Shown here one piece after another: positions 1 to 7,812 of a stretch of 10,421 nt of DNA (position 1 is its first letter; each line of letters begins with the position of its first letter). Location of the stretch: positions 1 to 10,421 of the forward strand of contig JAGLWR010000032.1 of NCBI GenBank assembly GCA_023133315.1. The letters run 5' to 3'. A program made the position numbers and the translations under genes. The stretch comes from Methanomicrobia archaeon (GTDB lineage: Archaea; Methanobacteriota_B; Thermococci; Methanofastidiosales; B48-G16). The notes beneath the pieces were generated by a model. The model was not told where the DNA came from. It ran no database searches and worked only from the letters and a program-made list of their open reading frames with translations.

Positions 1-1246
1 TCTCCTTATAGACCTCCAGAAACCTCTTCCCTTTATCTGTGATACTATAGTATACTTTCCTTCCTACTCTCTTAGAACGTACCATATTTCTTTCTTGAAG
101 TCCGTTGAGATGCTGATAAACGGCTTGAATTTTCATCTTTTTATTAAGATTTTTCCATATTCCATATCCGTAATTTTCCTTTTCTTCCAGTATCCTCAAA
201 ATCTCTACTTTTGTACTCGTGACTCCAAAATAATCTTTTTTAATGTTAAACGATTTTAATCCGCTTCCCGTTATAATGCAGAGAGTTTTTCCCTGTAGAT
301 TGTATCTTAATCCCGCTGCAACGGTGGTGGCAGAAGCCAGCTCACAAAATATGCCTCTTTTTGCCAGAATTTTTTGGGCTTCGCTGATCTCTTCTTCCGA
401 GAGTTTAAAAAAACTTCCTTTAGACTTCTTAACGGCATCTGTTGCTAAATCTCTGAAAAGAGGTTTTTTAACATAGATCGCGAGAGCGTCTGTTTTCTTT
501 TTTATAACATTTTTGTTTATCATGGGCGCACAGTTCTCAGACTGAACTCCTATAAGCCGCGGGAGCTTATCTATATATCCAAGTTTGAGAAGCTGAGAAA
601 ATCCCCTGTAAATCGAAAATATAGTGCCTCCATTTCCTACGGGTATTACTATATTATCGAACTCTCCTTTTTCAAAAATTTCAAACGCTATCGTTTTTTG
701 TCCTTCAATCGCAAGAGGATTGTACTCGGAAGCATCGTAGAAATTATTGAGCCTGCACGCTTCCTGCACAGGATCCAGGAGATCGTCCACAGTTTCTCCG
801 ACCCGTATGATCTGGGCGTTGTACATCATCATCTGGAGCAATTTTCCTCTTTCTACGTACTTAGGCACAAATAAATAACTCTCTTTGCCTGCAAATGCAG
901 AATATGCCGCGATAGAAGCACCTAAGTTTCCATTCGATCCACAGGCCAATCTTTTTCTATCACAGTGCGAAAGAATGACAGTTGCAGCTCTGTCCCTAAA
1001 ACTACCCGTAGGATTCCTTGTTTCATCTTTCATGTAGAGATCCAAGTCATTAAAATAAATTATGGGGGTATTTCCTTCATTTAAACTGATTTTCTTTTTT
1101 ACAGGCAAAAGATCTTCATATCTCCAGACACCTTTCCCTCTGAACTGTATCTTTTTGATATCTTCTTTAATGAGAAGAGGAGATCCACATTCACAGATAG
1201 ATACATACTCATACTCCTTGCCACATTGAGGACAGACATAAACCAT
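1..1246 (-). CDS. Threonine-synthase-fold protein lacking the PLP lysine, fused to a PadR-like winged helix (C-terminus cut by window edge)
   Basis: I read 415 codons without a stop from ATG at 1246 to the window edge. Residues 1-25 form a small zinc ribbon (C5, C8, C18, C20), as in archaeal threonine synthases. Residues 50-335 are a fold-type II PLP domain: EGNTP (57-61), NPTGSFRDR (78-86), SNGNLGAS (104-111), glycine loop GNGGT (204-208), TGSGLK (326-331). The family motif is NPTGSFKDR, whose lysine forms the Schiff base with PLP; here residue 84 is Arg (codon AGG), so normal catalysis is unlikely. Residues 342-415 match PadR-type winged helices: YGYGIW, VYQHLNGLQERNMV, then a GRKVYYSITDKGKRFL wing and last helix. 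The join is in frame. I infer a regulator that senses an amino acid, phosphohomoserine or PLP, rather than ThrC. A divergent enzyme using another lysine remains possible. Confidence is high for the fold and the substitution, low for the role. Confidence 0.85.
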   Translation of the reverse strand, partial: MVYVCPQCGKEYEYVSICECGSPLLIKEDIKKIQFRGKGVWRYEDLLPVKKKISLNEGNTPIIYFNDLDLYMKDETRNPTGSFRDRAATVILSHCDRKRLACGSNGNLGASIAAYSAFAGKESYLFVPKYVERGKLLQMMMYNAQIIRVGETVDDLLDPVQEACRLNNFYDASEYNPLAIEGQKTIAFEIFEKGEFDNIVIPVGNGGTIFSIYRGFSQLLKLGYIDKLPRLIGVQSENCAPMINKNVIKKKTDALAIYVKKPLFRDLATDAVKKSKGSFFKLSEEEISEAQKILAKRGIFCELASATTVAAGLRYNLQGKTLCIITGSGLKSFNIKKDYFGVTSTKVEILRILEEKENYGYGIWKNLNKKMKIQAVYQHLNGLQERNMVRSKRVGRKVYYSITDKGKRFLEVYKE

Positions 1247-1279
1247 AATACTTATTAGGAGCGGTGAATTAATAATCTT
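1247..1279. promoter_or_regulatory. Divergent promoter region, threonine-synthase-like gene / gins23-mcm
   Basis: Only 33 bases lie between the two start codons. On the plus strand an AT-rich TATA-like element (ATAATACTTATTA, 1246-1257) is centred about 27 bases before the gins23 ATG. On the minus strand a second one (GATTATTAATTC, bases 1277-1266) is centred about 26 bases before the other ATG. Both spacings suit archaeal leaderless transcripts. Each TATA element lies at or beside the other gene's transcription start, so the two promoters should compete for TBP and TFB. An AGGAG at 1257-1261 is too far from the gins23 ATG to be a normal ribosome site. Confidence 0.6.
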
Positions 1280-1729
1280 ATGGACGTTATAGGGATCAAG
1301 GATATCACTATAGAAACAGGAAAAGATAGTTACAAAATAAAATCGGAGAAGGATATATCTATACCTTCATGGCTGGCTCTGTTCCTTGAGGAGGAAGGAA
1401 TCGTAAAAATAAAATCATACGACAACAAATATTTCCAAATATTGATACTGGGGGAAAAAAAGGATAAAAAACTGAATCTCTTAGATGAAGATTTTTACGA
1501 ACTCGCTGAGATAACACTCAAAAAGGCAGATCCCCAGCACAGAAAGAAACTTGCCATATCATTAAAAGAACTGATAGATCTCAGGATGAGAAAATTGATG
1601 CAGCTTGCTATGCAGGGTGCAGAGATAAAGATTCCTCATAGAGAGAAAATTTTATATAACAAGATAAGAGAAGAGATAAAGAACTGGTTTGCAGATACAG
1701 AAGGGATGTTTAATGGAGATAGAGTATGA
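1280..1729 (+). CDS. gins23: GINS complex subunit, Gins23 type (Psf2/Psf3-like)
   Basis: Subunit of the archaeal GINS tetramer, which joins MCM and Cdc45/GAN to form the replicative helicase at forks. The 149-residue protein has a short beta-rich N-terminal segment (about 1-60) containing IPSWLALFL and EEGIVKI, like the small B domain of Psf2/Psf3. A helical A domain follows (about 68-145, FYELAEITL onwards, including ELIDLRMRKLMQLA). B-before-A order is the Gins23 arrangement; Gins51 has A before B. The gene directly precedes mcm and overlaps its start by 17 bases, matching the gins23-mcm pairing known from Pyrococcus and Sulfolobus. The ATG at 1280 suits leaderless transcription from the TATA element near 1253. 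GINS proteins diverge strongly, so context carries much of the call. Confidence 0.82.
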   Translation: MDVIGIKDITIETGKDSYKIKSEKDISIPSWLALFLEEEGIVKIKSYDNKYFQILILGEKKDKKLNLLDEDFYELAEITLKKADPQHRKKLAISLKELIDLRMRKLMQLAMQGAEIKIPHREKILYNKIREEIKNWFADTEGMFNGDRV

Positions 1730-3737
1730 AGATATTTTAAATAGATTCAGGGATTTTTTTCTTGCATATCCCAACGTAAGTAATCCAAAATACAAAAAAC
1801 CGATAGACGAGATGAAAATAACTGAAAAAAAATCTCTTGATGTGGATTGCGAGGATATTCTTGATTACGATCCGGAGTTATACGAAGCGATCATTGAAAG
1901 ACCTGTAGACGTAATTCCCATTGCAGAAGACGGATTAAAAAGTATACTTCTTGGAGAAGACGTTTTTGTAAGGTTTTACGATGCAAAATCAGAAGAGATC
2001 GAGATCAGGAATCTGAGAGCGATTCATGTCAATAAATTCATCCAGACATTGGCCATAGTGGGGAGGAGTTCTGAAGTGAAACCTGAGATCGTGGAAGCGG
2101 TATTCCAGTGCCAGAGATGCGGACATATACAGATAATAGAACAAACAGAAGAGTTCTTTAAGAAACCACCTATCTGTGAAAACCCGGCATGCGGGAGAAA
2201 CGGACCTTTTAAACTTCTTGAGGATCAATCTAAATTCAGGGACTGGCAGGTTTTAAAGATTCAGGAAAGACCCGAAAAACTCAGAGGAGGGAGAATGCCG
2301 AGGAGAATTAATCTTATTATCCGCGACGATCTTGTGGAGCTTGCTAAAGCAGGTGATAGGATTACTGTGACAGGAATTCTGAAAACAGTTCAGGAAAGTA
2401 CGCTTAAAGGCAAAAAAACAACGTTCAGTAAGTATATAGATGTAAACTCCGTAAGAATAGAAGATCAGGACGTAGAAGAGATCAGGATTACGAAAGAAGA
2501 AGAAGAAAAGATAAAAAAACTCGCTCAGGATCCCTTTATAATCGAAAAAATAGCAAGTTCCATCGCACCATCTGTATACGGATATCAGGAGATAAAAGAA
2601 GCAATAGCGATGCAGTTATTTTCTGGCGTTCTGAAAGAACTTCCAGATGGGACAAGACTGAGAGGAGATCCGAACATACTTTTGGTCGGTGATCCTGGTG
2701 TTGCCAAATCGCAGCTTCTCCTGTACGCATCGAGAATAGCACCGAGGGGATTATACACGAGTGGGAAAGGAACAAGCGCAGCTGGACTTACTGCAGCAGT
2801 AGTTCACGATGAAACTACGGGAGGATGGGCACTGGAAGCTGGAGCATTGGTACTCGCTGATGGAGGGATAGCGTGCATAGACGAGATAGATAAAATGAGT
2901 AAAGATGACAGATCCTCGATACATGAGGCCATGGAACAGCAAACAGTAAGTATAGCAAAAGCAGGCATCGTTGCAACATTAAATGCACGATCAGCCATCC
3001 TTGCAGCCTCAAACCCAAAGTACGGAAGATTCGACAGATTTAAACCATTTGCTGAGCAGATAGATCTTCCTCCCACACTTATCTCAAGATTTGATCTTGT
3101 ATTTATAATCACAGACGTACCTGACGAAGAGAGAGATAAAGCAACAGCTCAACATATTTTAGATGTGCACAGAGGCGTCGAGGAAGTGATGGCATCTCCT
3201 ATAGATCTAGAATTTCTTGAAAAATATATACTCTATGCAAAAATAAACAGGGCCCCTGCTCTAACAAAGAAAGCTGCAAGAAAAATCCATAATTTTTACG
3301 TTCAATTGAGAAAAATAGCTCAGGATAGGGATGCTCCTGTACCTATTACCGCAAGGCAGTTGGAGGCGCTCATAAGACTGAGTGAGGCAAGAGCAAAGAT
3401 GAGGCTTTCAAATAAAGTGGAGGCTGAAGACGCTGAAGCTGTAATAAAACTCTTTAAAGATACGTTGTTTAAAGTAGGAATCGATCCTGAAACAGGTAAA
3501 TTAGATATAGATGTTATAATGACAGGAAAACCTAAATCCCAAAGAGATAGAATGATGCATCTTATGGATATCATCTCTGAATTAGACAAAGGAGACGGCG
3601 TCTCTTTTAACGACATAATCCAAGAAGCAGAGAGAGAGGGAATAGATAGACATTTTGTGAGAAGATATATTGAAGAGTTCAAGCAACGGGGAGACCTGTA
3701 CGAACCGACTCCGAATAGATTCAAAGTCTTGAGATAG
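1713..3737 (+). CDS. mcm: Minichromosome maintenance replicative DNA helicase (MCM)
   Basis: ATP-driven hexameric 3'-5' helicase that unwinds DNA at the replication fork. In the 674-residue product the N-terminal helical domain comes first. A C4 zinc finger follows (C133, C136, C155, C160), set in the OB fold that binds DNA (to about 250). The AAA+ domain carries the MCM-type Walker A GDPGVAKS (326-333), Walker B IDEID (389-393), sensor 1 ASNPKYG (432-438, N434) and the arginine finger SRFD (R459). A winged helix fills about 608-674. All key residues are present and the length is normal. I chose ATG 1713 over a start eight codons upstream because AGAAGGG (1699-1705) lies seven bases before it, and the protein then begins MEIEYEDILNRF like its relatives. 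It overlaps gins23, suggesting coupled translation. No intein or frameshift is seen. Confidence 0.97.
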   Translation: MEIEYEDILNRFRDFFLAYPNVSNPKYKKPIDEMKITEKKSLDVDCEDILDYDPELYEAIIERPVDVIPIAEDGLKSILLGEDVFVRFYDAKSEEIEIRNLRAIHVNKFIQTLAIVGRSSEVKPEIVEAVFQCQRCGHIQIIEQTEEFFKKPPICENPACGRNGPFKLLEDQSKFRDWQVLKIQERPEKLRGGRMPRRINLIIRDDLVELAKAGDRITVTGILKTVQESTLKGKKTTFSKYIDVNSVRIEDQDVEEIRITKEEEEKIKKLAQDPFIIEKIASSIAPSVYGYQEIKEAIAMQLFSGVLKELPDGTRLRGDPNILLVGDPGVAKSQLLLYASRIAPRGLYTSGKGTSAAGLTAAVVHDETTGGWALEAGALVLADGGIACIDEIDKMSKDDRSSIHEAMEQQTVSIAKAGIVATLNARSAILAASNPKYGRFDRFKPFAEQIDLPPTLISRFDLVFIITDVPDEERDKATAQHILDVHRGVEEVMASPIDLEFLEKYILYAKINRAPALTKKAARKIHNFYVQLRKIAQDRDAPVPITARQLEALIRLSEARAKMRLSNKVEAEDAEAVIKLFKDTLFKVGIDPETGKLDIDVIMTGKPKSQRDRMMHLMDIISELDKGDGVSFNDIIQEAEREGIDRHFVRRYIEEFKQRGDLYEPTPNRFKVLR

Positions 3738-3738
3738 A

Positions 3739-5109
3739 TTACTCTATTACCTTTTTCTTCCAGATCCCTGTTCCGAAAAGGATTAATGCAACTATTGCAC
3801 CAACTATATTGCTTAATGCCATCCCTATCCATACCCCCGTGGAATTCATACCAAGATATAAACCGAGAAAGTAGGCCAACGGTATCCTCAATCCCCATAA
3901 TCTTAAAAGATCCAGTATCATTGTTGGAACATTATGTCCTGATCCCCGAAAAGAGGCAGTTATACCTGCAAATAGCCCAAAGAATGGAATTCCAATGATT
4001 ACACATTTGATAAAGTTAGCACCTTCATTTACAACTTCGGAGTCATTTATAAAAAATCCTATTGCCTCTGCCCTGAATAAAACTAGGAATACAGCACATA
4101 CAACGAGAATAGAAAACATCACAATTATTCCTTTCTTTGCGACTTCTCCGGCTCGCTCTATATTATCGGCACCAAGACTCTGTCCTAAGATGGTGCTTAT
4201 TCCGGCACCTAAACCATTAATGGAGATAAAAACTAAGCTTATTATTCTGTCTCCAACGCCGTATGCTGCTAAAACTACTGTGCTATCCGGAAGTCTTGCC
4301 AGAACGTACATCAAGATAAAGAAACCAAAGGCTGTACTTGACTCCCCTATAGATGCGGGAATTCCGATCCTCAGGATCTTTTTTATCTTCTCTTTATCTG
4401 GCTTTAAATGACTCAGTTTAAGCTTTATCCCGACCTTTCCTTTAAACAGCAGATATAACGCTATACTGGCTGCCAGAGACTGCGTCAGAACAGTAGCCAA
4501 CCCTGCACCGACAACTCCCATCCTCGGAAATCCAAACATTCCGAAAATGAGTATGGGATCGATGATTATGTTCAAAATTACTGCGATACCTTCAACGATC
4601 ATCGGTGTAACAGTATCCCCATACGCTCTCATGATAAATCCAAACATGAAGGAACAGAATACAGAAGGCGAACCTAAAAAATATATTCTCAAATATAAAA
4701 CAGCGAGATGAGAAACTTCCTGTTCTAATCCTAAAGACTGGACAATAAACGGTGAAAAAACAAATCCGATAACTGCAATACTTACTCCATACACTAGTGA
4801 GAGGGATATAACCTGTCCAGCAGCCTTGTTTGCTTCTTTGTGTTTTTTTGCCCCCGTGTACTGAGATACTAACGCAACACCGGCAGTTCCAAATCCGAAG
4901 GCAACGGCTATCAACAGAAATATTATAGGCCACGATATCTGGAGGGCTGCCACAGCGTATTTTGATTCTTCCAGTCTTCCAAGCCAGAATGTATCTGCCA
5001 GTGTATAAGCTGAATAGAGAAGACCAGAAACCATTATAGGCCAGCCTAAAAGGAATAATGTTTTTATTATCGGGCCGTTGAGAATCTGCTCTTTGGAAAC
5101 AGAACGCAT
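3739..5109 (-). CDS. MATE-family multidrug/cation antiporter
   Basis: Inner-membrane exporter of the MATE family (NorM/DinF relatives), which expels organic cations or drugs in exchange for H+ or Na+. The 456-residue protein is hydrophobic throughout, with about 12 predicted membrane helices in two homologous halves (roughly 15-220 and 235-450). The N-terminus has the usual pattern of a glycine-proline segment (LNGPIIKTLFLLGWP) followed by a first helix ending in LADTFWLGRL. A long basic cytoplasmic linker joins the halves near 225-245. Substrate and coupling ion cannot be read from the sequence. Transcription appears leaderless from a TATA box about 27 bases upstream. It converges on mcm with one base between the stops, so terminator signals of either gene must lie inside the other. 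It seems functionally unrelated to its neighbours. Confidence 0.93.
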   Translation of the reverse strand: MRSVSKEQILNGPIIKTLFLLGWPIMVSGLLYSAYTLADTFWLGRLEESKYAVAALQISWPIIFLLIAVAFGFGTAGVALVSQYTGAKKHKEANKAAGQVISLSLVYGVSIAVIGFVFSPFIVQSLGLEQEVSHLAVLYLRIYFLGSPSVFCSFMFGFIMRAYGDTVTPMIVEGIAVILNIIIDPILIFGMFGFPRMGVVGAGLATVLTQSLAASIALYLLFKGKVGIKLKLSHLKPDKEKIKKILRIGIPASIGESSTAFGFFILMYVLARLPDSTVVLAAYGVGDRIISLVFISINGLGAGISTILGQSLGADNIERAGEVAKKGIIVMFSILVVCAVFLVLFRAEAIGFFINDSEVVNEGANFIKCVIIGIPFFGLFAGITASFRGSGHNVPTMILDLLRLWGLRIPLAYFLGLYLGMNSTGVWIGMALSNIVGAIVALILFGTGIWKKKVIE

Positions 5110-5128
5110 TATTCAAGAAAGAAAACGT

Positions 5129-5141
5129 TATATTTAAATAT
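5129..5141 (-). promoter_or_regulatory. TATA box for the MATE gene
   Basis: The near-palindrome ATATTTAAATAT sits in the AT-rich gap between divergent genes, centred about 27 bases from the ATG at 5109. This is the spacing expected for a leaderless archaeal message. No Shine-Dalgarno sequence precedes the ATG. Confidence 0.6.
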
Positions 5142-5200
5142 TTGTTTTTTAAAATTTTAGAGATAGGTATACTAAATTAAACAAGATTCTTGATAAGAAA

Positions 5201-5211
5201 GATATAAATAG
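5201..5211 (+). promoter_or_regulatory. TATA box for the ion-channel gene
   Basis: GATATAAATAG is centred about 25 bases before the ATG at 5231. This fits a transcript starting at that ATG and rules against the in-frame TTG at 5219, which would lie too close to the box to be transcribed. Confidence 0.6.
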
Positions 5212-5230
5212 ATGGTAATTGAGTAAAATC

Positions 5231-5950
5231 ATGAACTCAGACTTTTTAGATAAAGTAAAAATATCTATAAGAAAAAAGCCGATTTTTTCAATATTGTTCC
5301 TCGCTACGTATCTGATTTTAATTGTATTTTGGAGAAGAAATCTTCCTTCATGGAAAGTGTATCCCTTTCTTCTTGTAGTTCTTGCCACGTTCTTGTTTTT
5401 AATCACGAGTAAAAGAAAATCAATCACGATGAAATACTGCAAGTTAAGTCTGATTGCTTTCCTGGGATCTCTTGTTTTCTCGATTATTCTCACTCAACTG
5501 AGATCGGATATCACACCGATCAAGATCCTTTATATCGTAGCATTAAATTTAAAACTCTCGATATTTGTAGTGTTTGTTAAAGACATTGTTTTTGCAAACT
5601 CTATTGAATACATCGTCAAAAGAAAATGGTATCACATTATTCTCGGAACCGTTTTGCTCTGGGTATACATTTCCTGGATATTTGCAATAGCGTACTCCCA
5701 TCCATCTCTCAGTTGCATCTGTACCGAAACCCAAAGCAATTTTGAGCCTACAAACTCCATCAACAACTGGTATTTCAGTATTACTACGATAACTACAGCA
5801 GGGTACGGTGACTTCTATCCTACAGGTATTTGCAAAGTAATCGCAAACATAGAAATGCTCCTAGGTTTTTTCTTAATATCCATCATGGCAGGACTTGTTG
5901 CAGGGGTAGCATACGAAGAGATAAAAAGGAAGGGCAAATTTAAAGAATAA
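5231..5950 (+). CDS. Potassium-channel-like membrane protein with TAGYGD selectivity filter
   Basis: The C-terminal half is a two-helix ion-channel pore: outer helix about 136-156, pore helix and filter ITTITTAGYGDFYP (184-197), inner helix about 204-226. The filter TAGYGD matches the K+ signature T-V-G-Y-G-D with Ala for Val, so K+ selectivity is probable but inferred. Four more hydrophobic segments precede it (about 17-34, 44-60, 72-88, 97-121), giving a 4+2 layout. No arginine-rich S4 helix is seen, so voltage gating is not indicated. No RCK or cyclic-nucleotide domain follows; the protein ends in a short basic tail after the inner helix. Cysteines C162 and C164 lie in the extracellular turret. 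Start chosen at ATG 5231 from the TATA position (239 residues); a TTG four codons upstream is the alternative. Confidence 0.85.
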   Translation: MNSDFLDKVKISIRKKPIFSILFLATYLILIVFWRRNLPSWKVYPFLLVVLATFLFLITSKRKSITMKYCKLSLIAFLGSLVFSIILTQLRSDITPIKILYIVALNLKLSIFVVFVKDIVFANSIEYIVKRKWYHIILGTVLLWVYISWIFAIAYSHPSLSCICTETQSNFEPTNSINNWYFSITTITTAGYGDFYPTGICKVIANIEMLLGFFLISIMAGLVAGVAYEEIKRKGKFKE

Positions 5951-5988
5951 TACTTTTTGTTTCTAAAATCATTAAAAAAAAAGAAAAA
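5951..5988. terminator. Bidirectional T-run terminator between convergent genes
   Basis: The 38-base gap between the channel stop and the oxidoreductase stop contains ACTTTTTGTTTCT on the plus strand and a run of nine A from 5974, followed shortly by AAAAA, which reads as long T runs on the minus strand. Archaeal RNA polymerase stops at such T tracts without needing a hairpin, so the gap probably serves both genes. Confidence 0.6.
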
Positions 5989-7809
5989 TTAAAGTTCTAT
6001 TTCTAGCTCCTTCAGTTTTTCTTCGGTGGGTTTTCCGTTTTCCCAGCCTCGAAGTTCATAGTATTCTTTTTTCATCTTTTCTAACTCAACTACCTGTCCT
6101 TTCCCAGCTCCCTCTGGCATTTTCTCTTCTAAAAGTCTTTTTGGTAATACATCATCTTTGCCATCAAGACCCAGCTTGTTCATAATAACTCTTTCCAAGT
6201 TGTAGATTCTCTCTCCTATCTTCATTATCTCTTCTTCACTTATATCCCAACCTGTTACAGCCGAAAGAAGCTCTGCATAATCCTTTGCACCTATTGCGAA
6301 AGTCGTGAATAAACAGTTCACAGTAGAGTTAACGACGCATGCTAGATCCTGGAAGATCTTTACCCATTCAGCTTTTCCGTCTGGTGTTAACGGATCTATT
6401 TTTTCTGGAATTCCTACGACCTCGGGAGCAATGGTATACCCTGTGACATGACATCCTCCTCTGTTAGCTGTTGCATAATTTAATCCTATACCCTTTATAG
6501 CTCTAGGATCATATGCCGGCATCTCTAGGCCTTTGACGCTCATGGACAGATCAGGAGCACCGAATTTCTCAGCTAATCTCTTAGAACCTAAAGCTAAATA
6601 CTTCCCGAATCCATCTTTATAAGCTGTTTTCTCTACCAGCTCTACTAATGCAGCAGCATTTCCAAACCTAAGATCTATCCCCTGTAGCTCCTCTTCTTTT
6701 ATATATCCTTTTTCATTAAGCTCCATCGCACATGCAATGGTAGAACCTAGAGAAATCGAATCCATCCCAAGTTCATCACAGATATGATTAGCCTTTATTA
6801 CTGCACCAAGATCCATTACTCCTGTATCACTTCCTAAAGCCCAGATAGATTCGTACTCAGGTCCTTCTGAATAGGGTATCTGGTAAGGTCCTTTTGTTAC
6901 CTTTGTCACCCTCCCGCATGCGATAACACAGCCCCAGCAGGGTTTCTTTTTAATTAGATACTCCTTGCTTATTGTTTCCCCACTTATCTTATCTGCATCT
7001 TTGTTGTATCCCGTCTGCCAGTTTTTGAAGGGCAAGGCACCTACTTCGTTTATAATATTGACAAGAACTCCTGTACCATGGGTTGGAAGTGCCTCTCCTG
7101 TTACATGGTTCTTTCTCAGTTCTTCTAGACAGTTTTTGGAAACTTTCTTGTATTCCTCAGGTTTTGCTACCTCTACCCTATTGTTTCCAGAAACTACAAT
7201 CGCTTTAAGTTTTTTAGATCCCATGACAGCCCCTAAACCTGTTCTTCCAATTGCTCTGTGCTCATCGTTTATTATACAGGAAATCAAAACTTTGTTTTCA
7301 CCTGCAGGTCCTATGCACGTCACGCTGGCGTTTTTTCCTTTCTTAAGAATTTTGCATGTGTCAAATGTATTTTTACCCCAGAGCTCGGATGCGTCTTTCA
7401 ATTCCGCTTTGCCATCCGCGATCTCGAGATAAACGGGCTCCTTTGATACGCCTTTTATTACTATAAAATCAAAACCCGCAAACTTCAGGGAAGGTCCCCA
7501 GTTTCCTCCAGAGTTTCCGCTTCCTACGGATCCCGTCAATGGAGATTTAAGTGCCATAACATGGTACCTTCCAGAAGCAGGAAATCCTGCAACCCCTGTT
7601 CCCGGTCCTGTGGCAAATATGAGAACGTTTTCTTCTCCAAGAGCGTCTATAGATCCTTTTTTCTCCTTTAATATCTGGTACAGCAGATAGAGAGCGTATC
7701 CTTTTCCACCAATGTACTTTTTTGCAATCTTCTCGTCTGTGGATTCCATATCTATGCTTCCCTTACTCAGATCCACATTCAAGATTTTTCCCATATATCC
7801 GTTTTTCAA
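5989..7809 (-). CDS. aor: Aldehyde:ferredoxin oxidoreductase (tungstopterin enzyme)
   Basis: Cytoplasmic tungsten enzyme oxidising aldehydes to carboxylic acids and passing electrons to ferredoxin. With TTG at 7809 as start the product has 606 residues, close to the 605 of Pyrococcus furiosus AOR. The N-terminal pterin-binding domain has GYMGKILNVDLS, KSPLTG, GNSGGNWGPSLKFAGFD and RTGLGAVMGSKKLKAI. The 4Fe-4S ligands are intact: C291, C294 and C298 (CWGCVIAC), with C499 in NSTVNCLF. Active-site stretches GPEYES (about 316-321) and RGGCHVTG are present. The start is supported by AGGTGAT (7819-7813) just before it and a TATA box at 7850-7835. A TTG five codons upstream lies too close to the TATA box; ATG 7794 would lose part of the GYMGKI motif. 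No ferredoxin or cofactor gene is adjacent, so the substrate is open. Confidence 0.95.
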   Translation of the reverse strand: MKNGYMGKILNVDLSKGSIDMESTDEKIAKKYIGGKGYALYLLYQILKEKKGSIDALGEENVLIFATGPGTGVAGFPASGRYHVMALKSPLTGSVGSGNSGGNWGPSLKFAGFDFIVIKGVSKEPVYLEIADGKAELKDASELWGKNTFDTCKILKKGKNASVTCIGPAGENKVLISCIINDEHRAIGRTGLGAVMGSKKLKAIVVSGNNRVEVAKPEEYKKVSKNCLEELRKNHVTGEALPTHGTGVLVNIINEVGALPFKNWQTGYNKDADKISGETISKEYLIKKKPCWGCVIACGRVTKVTKGPYQIPYSEGPEYESIWALGSDTGVMDLGAVIKANHICDELGMDSISLGSTIACAMELNEKGYIKEEELQGIDLRFGNAAALVELVEKTAYKDGFGKYLALGSKRLAEKFGAPDLSMSVKGLEMPAYDPRAIKGIGLNYATANRGGCHVTGYTIAPEVVGIPEKIDPLTPDGKAEWVKIFQDLACVVNSTVNCLFTTFAIGAKDYAELLSAVTGWDISEEEIMKIGERIYNLERVIMNKLGLDGKDDVLPKRLLEEKMPEGAGKGQVVELEKMKKEYYELRGWENGKPTEEKLKELEIEL

Positions 7810-7812
7810 AAA

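Noticed and set aside
243..476. A 77-codon plus-strand frame opposite the threonine-synthase-like gene.
   Set aside because: The minus-strand frame here continues the enzyme fold and winged helix without interruption, so this one is a shadow.
1689..1712. Start of mcm eight codons upstream of ATG 1713.
   Set aside because: The ribosome site AGAAGGG directly precedes ATG 1713, and the extra residues (MQIQKGCL) do not resemble MCM N-termini.
2400..3737. Intein or inserted element in mcm, as occurs in some archaea.
   Set aside because: Walker A, Walker B, sensor 1 and the arginine finger follow at normal spacing and total length is typical, so nothing is inserted.
3320..3898. A 192-codon open frame on the minus strand across the end of mcm and the MATE gene.
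   Set aside because: It is antisense to the MCM winged-helix region, shows no recognisable domain, and lacks a ribosome site. It is a shadow of the real frames.
5219..5230. TTG start four codons upstream of the channel ATG.
   Set aside because: It lies only about 13 bases from the centre of the TATA box, so it would not be in the transcript; ATG 5231 has leaderless spacing.
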